From: Haliclona indistincta
Lineage: Eukaryota > Porifera > Demospongiae > Haplosclerida > Chalinidae
Length of the DNA: 64,000 bases
NCBI GenBank assembly: GCA_964017065.1
Contig: OZ024789.1
Location: forward strand, 12,338,356-12,402,355
Direction of reading: 5' to 3'
A model generated the notes under the pieces. That model searched no databases. It saw nothing but the letters and a program-made list of their open reading frames with translations, and had not been told where the DNA came from. The position numbers and the translations under genes are program-made. Every line of letters starts with the position of its first letter. The first letter of the stretch is position 1. This document shows positions 55,383-64,000 of the stretch, in pieces.

Positions 55383-55725
55383 GTAATTGACCTGTTAAAT
55401 AGCTCAATGGCTATTGTGTCAGCCTTATAACGTGGGTTACCCGGGTTCAAACCCGACCATACTATGTTAATAAAAACAAAACTTCTTTAATTCAGAGTGC
55501 TATGAGACCTTGTGGGTACCACATGTACCCTTCACATAGTGGAGGAGCCGCTTGGTATCTTTGTGACTATCTCTCCACTAATGACTGAGGTTGGTAGCCC
55601 TGGCAGGCTACTGACCAGAGTTGTTAAGGCTTACGGGTGATACACATACTCTCACTCGTAAGCCACGGTTCAGCAGTCCAGTCTGCCGGATCCTCTGACT
55701 TCTGACCCAGCTAAGCCGGGGGTGT
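55383..55725 (+). mobile_element. tRNA-derived SINE, copy 2
   Basis: Duplicate of the SINE at 41,298-41,640, carried along in the segmental duplication. Confidence 0.62.
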
Positions 55726-55929
55726 TGAGGTGTGCCACTACTTCAGTAGAGGGCCTAGCCTAGTGCATTGCTAGTACTACTGAAGTAGAGGGCCTTGCCA
55801 ACGTACTAGCTCTATGGGAGGAGGTTTTTTGTTAATGTTACACGAATCCGTACAAACGTTTTGTTACACAACATCGCCGGGTCGGAAGTGATTAATGAAC
55901 TGGACTAGCCAACCCTGGAAACCAGCACG

Positions 55930-57625
55930 ATGGCTACTGAGTTAAATCCACAGCTGACGAACCTACTACATGTGAAGGAAGCATTCCTTCGTTTTCTTCA
56001 CTTGACTGATTGTGTGAGTCAGTCTATAGCCGGCTGCCTATAAAGCTCAGTTGTAATACTCGGTATACTTTTCTAGACATCTAGTCTCCTTCAGCAGTGG
56101 TCGTGTGGTAGATCAAAGACTACTAGAGTGTTCACTGACCAATGGCCTGACTGTACGTGTGTAGTCATGTTCTTCTGTTATGAATCAGGTAACATTGAAT
56201 CTCTTTGTTTGCTTGGCTTGCTACACATTATACTAAAATAGCACTGAATGTAATCCTCTGATTAATAATTTTTAATGCCAGTGTTGTGCAAGTGTACAGC
56301 GTATTTCTAGTCACAATGGTATTGGAATTGTTCCTCAATGAGGAAGGAGGATGGTTTAGCAATGAATAACGCCGGTGGAACCACAGGAGCGAATTACCTA
56401 CCATCACTGACCAGCTGCCAGGTTGCACACCTTGGGAGCCGGTGTATGGGCCTACCAGCTAGACAGACCCCTCCACCAACAGGTACAATATAATACAGCC
56501 TCGGGGAGCTTGCCAACTGAATAGCTGGTCCAAGTGCATGATCTTTCGTGGTCATTGGAGCAGAGCAATTCGAATGCTCTGCATATAGAACATTCTAATA
56601 AACATTTGACTTACTCATCAATAGGGAGAGATGGGCGGGGGTGATGACGTCTGCTCAATCAACAGCATGTTCTTGCCTTGATTGAGGACTCAACACCGTG
56701 AGAAACCATGTGGCACTGATGCTTACTCAGGTTGACCCGCCCTCTTGCCATTAAAGGGCCAATTTTAACAATTGTCTTTTACATTTAGTCTCATCTGCCA
56801 ATAATCAATTGAAGCATAATCAGAATTTATTATATAGCTGATCCTAATGAAGTTAATCAGTGTCTTGTTGGAGGTGACAACATGAGGATATTACAGGTAC
56901 TTCACCATCCTGGAGTGGTTGATTGGAACAAACCACTACGATTTACAAATGGTATTGTGCTTGTTTGTTAATGTCACATTTTATAGTTTTAATACATAAT
57001 TATAGTTTTGAAGCATAAAGGTATGGAGCAATTGCTGGCGAATAATCCATCAGAAAACCGTCTTTATATCAATGTCACTGTTAGGAGGTATTGTCTCACT
57101 GATGTAATCACGTCACATGAAAGGTTAGAAAATTTCCCATTGTCAAAATAAATGTCTATTCATGTTTTCATTCATTCAAGGATTGTACCTGATGGATTTT
57201 ATCTTCAATCATTGGATGTCTCTCATGCTGAGTATATTGCAGAATATTGGTCAGGACGGTCTAAACTGCCTTATCTTATTAGTGCAGAGCGATTCAGAAA
57301 GTGTATTTCTGCTGGTAGTGTTGGAATATTCACTAACAGTAGCACATCTCATAAACTGGTCTCGTGGGCTGTCAGATCAGCTGAATATGGTGGAATCCAT
57401 CATCTGTACACACTAGAGGAGTATCGAGGGAGAGGACTGGCTAGTGCTGTTGTGAGAGAGATGAGCAGAAGAATACAGGACAAGGGAGAAGTGCCGTTCT
57501 GTAATATTCTAGTGGAAAATGATGCTTCAATGTCTTTGTTTCGAGGACTGGGTTTTGTAGAAGATGATGAATTGTACTGTGTTTTAAGACAATACTCAGG
57601 ATCATCATGTATTCATGATTATTGA
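55930..57625 (+). CDS. GLYAT-like GNAT acyltransferase, copy A10
   Basis: Duplicate of A7. Exons: 55930-56013, 56077-56188, 56838-56951, 57006-57123, 57181-57625, 290 residues, all phases closing. Sequence differs from A7 at a few positions in exon 5 (STSHKLVSWAV for STPHRLVSWAV) and in the tail, which ends IHDY after a short different end. The core HLYTLEEYRGRGLAS and SLFRGLGFVEDDELYC are intact. Similarity to the A7 region continues about 130 bp past the stop and then ends where the receptor fragments differ. Confidence 0.87.
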
Positions 57626-57753
57626 CAAAACTAGGGTAGGGCTGGTTGCAGCATATGATCTAAGATTTATGATACCATAAGTAAGGCATCTTGTCACTCA
57701 ATACATCAGCAGCCCCATGCGCATATCCTCTTTTCCACAAGCGACCCCCTGCA

Positions 57754-58035
57754 TGATATCTTGAACGACACAAAGGAAGCTGTATAATAGTTCCCAGCAT
57801 CTGCATATCCACCATCATTCTGTTTCTTGAGATGCCGATTCTTGTCTCTCTCTGCATGGGGCACAGTGAACTATCAGACTAGTGTATGGTCAGTTTCCAT
57901 CTTTGCCTTAGCAATGATTCATCTTGTCCTGCAGGACATTCGTCCCTAAGGTGAATACTGGGTCTTGATGAACTAAATGACGTTGCTGCCCTTAAAGCCT
58001 CTCTGGAGAGCAAACTCAAGAATCAAGATAACTGA
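57754..58035 (+). pseudogene. GABA-B-like receptor fragment R4, strongly decayed
   Basis: TTGAACGACACAAAGGAAGC corresponds to the receptor's LNDTRE segment. Later stretches match ISTIILLLELP, WSVFIFALAMTHL and the PK end of the last helix exon, followed by a coiled-coil-like tail (LNDVAALKASLESKLKNQDN, stop). Several stops and shifts interrupt it. The tail differs from that of R1-R3, so it descends from a different paralogue. Confidence 0.72.
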
Positions 58036-58650
58036 TCAAAAATTGATAATGCACCTAAACACCTTTATAATTATTACCACCACTGCTTAATTTACCATTA
58101 ATTGCACACACATTGATCAGCAAAAATTTGTAGCGCAGGATTTTTTCATAATAGCTATATCATACTAATCGAAGTTCACATGATCTACACATGATCGACA
58201 CATGCATGACACACTTTGGTCAACTATAATCATGTCCATGCATATGCATCCTACATCAGCGACTGCTGTACGTACTGGCTTGTTGGAGACACTGTCTTAT
58301 ATCCAGCCACCGATGTAGGGATGCTAGTCTATTGTCATGTTGTGTTATCATCACGTGCATGTCACCTCCTTGTTGGCTTACATTGTGGGTAGCAGATTTC
58401 CTCAATGCTAATCATATCTCAATATCCTCTTGATTTCGTTAGAAATTTTAAGTTCGTTTTGCAAGGTATCAAGAGTTCATTACATACTGTTCATTTTAAT
58501 CATCACTTTCATGATTAGCAAGCTTGCTATTATCAGCTTACTATTATAGTTAATACATCCAACTACAGTATACTGACATTAATATTTAACAGTAAATGCA
58601 TGGGTATTCCACTGCAATAGTACTAAGTGGTGTGAGAATAATAATTATTG
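58036..58650. other. Intergenic, with half a foldback element
   Basis: About 58,240-58,460 resembles one side of the foldback family (CAGCCACCGATGTAGGGATG, then TTGGCTTACATTGTGG and CCTCTTGATTTCGTTAGAAA). No gene is seen. It probably contains the P450 3' UTR close to 58,650. Confidence 0.55.
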
Positions 58651-61330
58651 TTAACAGACAGAAAAGGTTGTATCCAATGCATCAGTTCTCTTTGATGACT
58701 GTCTTAGTGTCAATGTGCAGGGAACTCCATTTTTCGGATGCAGTGTAACAACAGTGTCTTGCTCAAGCTTATACCCTTCAACTAAAGTGAACGTGAATGT
58801 CTTCAACAGCAATGCAAGAACAATCTTTCCCTGAATCTAGCATACCACAGTAGAGAAATGGAAGAAATAAAAAATGAGATGCTTCAGTATCTTACCATCG
58901 CAAATTCTCTTCCTATGCATGAGCGGAGACCGATTCCATGAGGGAAGTACTGGTAGTGATCAAATCTATAGAAATAACTCATAAAAATTGAAAATTACTG
59001 TGCTAATGATTCTAACTGTGGTCTCTTTGCATCAAAGCGGTCTGGGTCAAACACCCAAGGTTTATTATAGACCTCCTCCATGTGATGTGTTATATAAGGA
59101 CACAACTGTGTTTGAGATAATTGTGATACAATTTAGCACATTCTACCACTTACCATTAGTCTAGATTTATTAGGGATCGAATATCCAGACAGCTTGAGGC
59201 CTTGGCTTGATTCTCTCGGAAACGCAGGTGCTGGTGGGTGGTGCCTAAGAGCCTCTTCCAGCACCTATAGAGGGTTATCTCTCACAGTAGGTCATTATAT
59301 AACAATTCATAGTTGGTACCTGGGTAGTATATATGAGGTGCTTCAAATCAAACCCAGTCACACTGTTTTTAGACTGCAACACACAATCAATTTCTTCAAC
59401 CACTCTACAGTGATGTTAATAACAATCAAATTAATTTTGTAAAAGTAATCGTGTTTCAACTATAGCCTTTGGCTATGCATCGGCTGTGGTATATTAAAAA
59501 GCAAATTTTTGAATATTTACACAGTAAACTACGTTGGTGGCACCTTTTCATAATTTCTGGATTCATCATTAATTCAACCAAAGCAAAGCTCATCATATTT
59601 GAAGTGGTCTCTTGTCCTGTGATAAAGACCATCATGCAGTATGAAGAGAATGTACTGATAATTTTAGTGTAACTCACCAAATACATAGAATGTCACGAAA
59701 TCATCCACTAAGTCCTCAATACCCAGATCATCACCAGATTCTTAAATTGAAGAAATAAAAATGCATACAGTGCAAATTTACCGTCAACATACTTAAAATT
59801 TTGAATATGTACGTCAGCATGTCAGTAGCTTGCTCTTGTACTTGAGATAGAGCTAGCTGCCTCAATCTCTCTTTGATGTAGTATCTACCTATTTGACGAA
59901 TTGTCTTAGCTGTTGCTGAATATTTTTTCCCAATAAATGGGTACAGCAACTATAATAAGGATCTTCATATAGAAGTTATATAGACATGAAGAGATGACTT
60001 ACTGCTACAAAAGGGTTCTTTACTGACATATCAACTGCTTGTAAAGTGTTAAACAAAAGGAAGGTCAAGTCTTTGTCGCTGAGTAGTGACTTCACATATG
60101 GATCATGATGAAAACTGCAGCCAAATGCAATCTGAAAGATATAACACTGAGTTATTGAAAGCATGGAAATTATATTCTCACTTTGCTAATTGATAGCAAA
60201 GCAATGTTGGTGAAGTGTGCCTTCATGTTGACGACAGTGCGTCCATCAGCTTTGGACAAGAGAGACTGAATCAACTCCTTCTGTGTTAACTCATTGAACT
60301 GAGGAATCAAGCTTCGCAAGAAACTGAAAAATGTACGAAATGTCATATTCAAATAATGCAATCACTCACATACCCCATTGAGAACGCTGATTTATAAACC
60401 TTACTACGAGGTAGCCAATCATCATATTTCTGTATGGTGAAGATGCTCCTGCCCAGAAATCTGTTTAATCCAGTCAAGATAATTGGATCTTAACTTTATA
60501 GATACTTGCCTGTGCCCAATGCCCCAGACATTCTTCAACTGCCAATTGCTTGGTTTCTTGGTCTGTGTGATAGCTATCTCCTGCATTGTGTATTGTCCAT
60601 GAAATAATTATGATGCACAAAAAATTGTTATTATTACAAATTTTTTATCAATGCAATTTTACACTATACGTACATATCCAAGTACGTGTAACTTGTCACC
60701 GTTGCCAAATAATGCATGTCAAGCTGTGTGTCATTTGGCACGGCATACTAGTGTCAACAATGATGTGCTTTAGTGCCATGGAACAGTTCTATGTAGTTGT
60801 ATTAGTGAATTGTGTTTGCACCTCAGTGTTTTAGTTTATAGCTAAATCTGATGATATTTGTAGCAAAGTGCAGAGTTAATGATAAGCAAGCGATACTAGT
60901 CTGTCAGATACTAAAATATTTACCTTCACATCGTTTGGATGAATAACAAATATGGTTGGAGCAAACCAACGCCACATCACAAAGATGGGACCACACTCAA
61001 TATACCTGTAGCACACCAGTATACATTGAGACTTGTGCAAGCAAGAATCATGAACTTACCAATCATACACAATATCAAAGAAGAATTTAGGTTGGTTTGA
61101 CTTGAGTAGAAAATAATGTCCAGTGTAGAATCTACACAATTTATATAATCCCAAACACTGATGCATGTTACTATAGTGAATCAAGCTTACCGCCTGCCAG
61201 CTGGGTAAGGAATGTGGTCGTAGAGTCCATGAACGTACCACACATAGAGTGTGAGCGCGGTAAACAGAGCGAACACTACACTGCACGTCGCTGTGCAGAC
61301 AGACAGAGGAATCCACAGTAGATAATGCAT
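58651..61330 (-). CDS. CYP46-like cytochrome P450 monooxygenase
   Basis: A microsomal haem-thiolate monooxygenase closest, by landmarks, to cholesterol 24-hydroxylase (CYP46). Fifteen exons: 61330-61191, 61131-61060, 61005-60924, 60580-60510, 60460-60374, 60323-60182, 60131-60003, 59949-59793, 59740-59678, 59616-59544, 59404-59320, 59264-59154, 59105-59017, 58965-58896, 58830-58651. They sum to 516 codons plus stop with every phase closing. The N-terminus is a membrane anchor followed by HIPYPAGRR. The I-helix reads DDFVTFYVFGQETTSN; the ExxR of the K-helix is EEALRHHPP; the PERF-type segment is FDPDRF. The haem loop is FPHGIGLRSCIGREF, with His where the first Phe of FxxGxRxCxG is usual. The intron after exon 4 has a GC donor (CAG|GCAAGT). 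The sterol substrate is inference. Confidence 0.88.
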
Positions 61331-61670
61331 TGCTCCTAACGCAGCTGTGTGTCGTTACTGCAGAACAATATTGCTCTCGCTCAAGCTCTACGTCACGCCC
61401 GTGCGACTGAGCGAGAGTGTTAATCTAGCATCCCAACATCCTCTTGATGTCGTCTTTTTAATTTTTTTGCACGGTATCGAGAGCTCATTACATATTGCTT
61501 TTTAAAATAAATCACCACTTTCATGATTTGCAAGCTTGCTATCTACTTGCTATTAGAGTATAGTATAGTGATATTGACCAATCAGATTGACTAGCTACTA
61601 GTGTCTATTATTTTCACGTAGAACCTTAGGTGTTCTTCATAGACACCAGGTGTTTCATTGGTTGATTTTA
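61331..61670. promoter_or_regulatory. Upstream region of the P450 gene
   Basis: Holds the presumed P450 promoter and, at about 61,425-61,500, another partial match to the foldback family (CATCCTCTTGATGTCGTC). No TATA box is convincing. Confidence 0.4.
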
Positions 61671-61674
61671 GTAG

Positions 61675-63365
61675 AGGCCCTGACTAAGATTTGTATGCAT
61701 TTAATTTAGGAGAGGATAACTCAACTGTTTTAGGGTAATTTGATGGTTTGAAAACAGTACAAAAACAGGGTATTACCAACAAAAATACACAATTTATTAA
61801 CTTGAGGAGTCACTTAAATATAAACTTAGGCAGTATTTAGTATTACAAAAATGATGTTCACAAAAATTAAGTTATTCAGTGGTAGGGTTTTTGCAGGATT
61901 CACCTCTTTTACACTTGCAGTATTTGCAACACTTGATTCCAGCTACCCTGCAGCGACATATCCATTCTTGTGGGTACATTTACCACATGTACATGGATGA
62001 GGAAGGTCTTCAGGCTGGGGGGTAACAATACCAGGAACTATTAAATTTTCTTTGTGAAACCATACGACTCAGCGTTCATTTCTAAACCGTCTTTAAGTGG
62101 GGCTTGTATCCATAGCTGTTGTTGATAATATGCCCTTTGAATATGCTTTCTTGCATTGGCTGACATGCAGGGAATTTTCTCAAAGTCCATTTTGAGGGAA
62201 TTGCTATTAAAAGCAGCAAGACACAAGTCATCAATTGTTTCTAAGTCTTTTGTTGGCTTGAAATACCTTACTACAGCACTGGGGACAAGCTTGAAAGGTG
62301 TCTCCCTCCACTCCGTGCTCTGACTGGATGTGATACAACTAGCAAGATTTCTACAAAGCATGCATGCAGCAATGAAAGCTATCCACAACAATTTAACACT
62401 GATACAGAAGTTTAAGTCTTTAACAACTCAGAGTTGACAGAAAGGATGATACAGACGGCAGAAATTATCTAGTAAGGTGTCTAGACTTGAAAACATTTGA
62501 TGACTTGCGTCTTGCTGCTTTTAATAGCAATTCCCTCAAAATGGACTTTGAGAAAATTCCCTGCATGTCAGCCAATGCAAGAAAGCATATTCAAAGGGCA
62601 TATTATCAACAACAGCTATGGATACAAGCCCCCACTTAAAGACGGTTTAGAAATGAACGCTGAGTCGTATGGTTTCACAAAGAAAATTTAATAGTTCCTG
62701 GTATTGTTACCCCCCAGCCTGAAGACCTTCCTCATCCTTGTACATGTGGTAAATGTACCCACAAGAATGGATATGTCGCTGCAGGGTAGCGGCTAGAATC
62801 AAGTGTTGCAAATACTGCAAGTGTAAAGGAGGTGAATCCTGCAAAAACCCTATCACTGAATAACTTAATTTTTGTAAACATCATTTTTGTAATACTAAAT
62901 ACTGCCTAAGTTTATACTGTTTAAGTGACTCCTCAAGTTAATAAATTGTGTATTTTTGTTGGTAATACCCTGTTTTTGTACTGTTTTCAAACCATCAGAA
63001 TCTTAAAATATAATAAATATAACTCTTTAAAATAGAGATGTTAATGCATTTCTGAAAAAGGTGTAGCCAATTTTTTGTTTTTTTTGCAGTGAATATTGGT
63101 TTTGGCATACATCCCAATACATTCCTTAGGGTCATATTACCTTAGAACAGTTGCTAGAAAGTAGGTTACTAAAATGGCTAAGAAGATAGAGCAATTATTG
63201 ATTGTGACACTGCCTATAAAAAGGGCGTGGTCATTTTCAGGTATTTCGCAGCGGATAGACAATTTGGCACATATCACATCTTATTCCTTGGGGTCAAATT
63301 ACTATAAAACAGTTGAGTTATCCTCTCCTAAATTAAATGCATACAAATCTTAGTCAGGGCCTAGA
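61675..63365. mobile_element. 1.7-kb foldback element with two inverted copies of a coding fragment
   Basis: Outer arms 61675-61740 and 63303-63365 (GCCCTGACTAAGATTTGTAT and complement) enclose inner arms of about 500 bp (61741-62237 and 62497-63003) around a roughly 260-bp centre. The right side has about 300 bp extra between inner and outer arms, including a diverged internal repeat. Each inner arm encodes, pointing outwards, the same open frame (FEKIPCMSANARKHIQRAYY to SYGFTKKI, stop), followed by a Cys-rich part (CTCGKC, KCCKYCKCKGG). This looks like the C-terminus of a Cys-rich protein of unknown function. The whole could fold as a very long hairpin. Confidence 0.82.
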
Positions 63366-63498
63366 CTATTTAAGCGGGAGAGTATATTTTACTTACAAAC
63401 GTAGCATTGTGTATAATACATGAGCAATGGAAACAACAAGTGATGAATACTAGTGAAAGTCTACGAGTTGACACAGTCCGTAGCTATATAGACTATCA

Positions 63499-63878
63499 CT
63501 ATCTGAAGTGACTATCATAGACGGTCTTGAAGTGTCTTCCTTGGAATTCCAGTCTGTCTGCCCACTCTGGCTTGCTCGACTTGCAGGTCCGCAGCACGCG
63601 GATCGCCAAACGGAGCGTTTCCCAGGGCGTTGCCGATAGAGGTTGGGTCGAGGGCGGAGTACTCCGAGTAGCTAGGAGCGGTTTCTTCTCGTGGTGGTAG
63701 CAGCAGCGGAGTCTACTGAAGGCGTAAGAGCGGTGTAGAGTAAAGTTGCAGAATTACTCTCGTACTCATTAATGGTTTTCAGTAACAGTTCGTCGATGTC
63801 GTACGCCCAGTCGAGGATCGACTCGGAGAACTTGAGAGTGCGTTTCTTTTGCTTACGGCTTAGATACCAGTTACTCAT
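63499..63878 (-). CDS. Unidentified short gene, probably two exons
   Basis: ATG at 63,878 opens MSNWYLSRKQKKRTLKFSES followed by ILDWAYDIDELLLKT. Unspliced, the frame ends at 63,672 in a low-complexity SAAATTTRRNRS tail. Splicing a 47-nt intron from GA|GTACGAG (about 63,762) to CTTCAG|TAGACTCC gives about 73 further codons, with TPWETLRFAIRVLRTCKSS and EWADRLEFQGRHFKTVYDSH, ending at 63,499. The second form looks more like a protein. An overlapping frame contains GIPRKTLQDRL, reminiscent of a psq-type helix-turn-helix, but ends at once. No family is recognised. Confidence 0.45.
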
Positions 63879-64000
63879 GGCTATACTCTAAATAAGTTAG
63901 ACGCCTCGGCCAATGGGATCTACGCGGTATAGAAACCCTCGAGTTGCCATAGAACCCTCGCGCTACGCGCTCGTGTTGTATATGGCTTCCTCTCGGGTTT

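Overview
The window is nuclear DNA of an animal: genes are split by mostly short GT-AG introns, simple repeats are abundant, and the products are typical eukaryotic families (UPF2, GLYAT-like acyltransferases, a GABA-B-type class C receptor, a CYP46-like P450, a death-domain protein). The compact genes, tandem class C receptors and Cys-rich foldback DNA suggest an early-branching metazoan, perhaps a sponge. That is inference; no marker in the window settles it.

Layout. 494-19,094 (minus) is one gene, UPF2, a core factor of nonsense-mediated mRNA decay, traced as 32 exons. Its introns are packed with tandem repeats, many of which start exactly at splice sites. The interval 3.3-7.88 kb is repeated at 8.08-12.59 kb across a 200-N gap and looks like two overlapping contigs that were not merged. 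19.4-25.2 kb holds three GLYAT-like acyltransferase genes (two plus, one minus), a small TIR element and a small death-domain gene. 25.2-29.2 kb has no gene I can support and carries dispersed repeats. 29.2-58.0 kb is a tandem cluster on the plus strand in which GLYAT-like genes alternate with GABA-B-like receptor genes or fragments: A4, A5(psi), R1, A6, A7, R3(fragment), A8(psi), R2, A9, A10, R4(fragment). About 10 kb (33.5-43.7) is repeated almost identically at 47.6-57.8. 58.65-61.33 kb (minus) is a complete 15-exon CYP46-like P450. 61.67-63.37 kb is a large foldback element, followed by the 5' part of an unidentified minus-strand gene.

How the parts relate. UPF2, the P450 and the death-domain gene are independent single genes. 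The acyltransferase/receptor cluster has expanded by duplication together with embedded mobile elements. One short core of the acyltransferase is almost invariant in all ten copies, in both orientations, and one recombination junction lies within about 25 bp of it. The most unusual signal is in UPF2, where tandem arrays of quite different sequence (31 bp, 28 bp, GTGA and CT) appear to have grown out of the gene's own 5' splice sites and polypyrimidine tracts. All exon boundaries were worked out by eye from reading frame, GT/AG signals and remembered family alignments.
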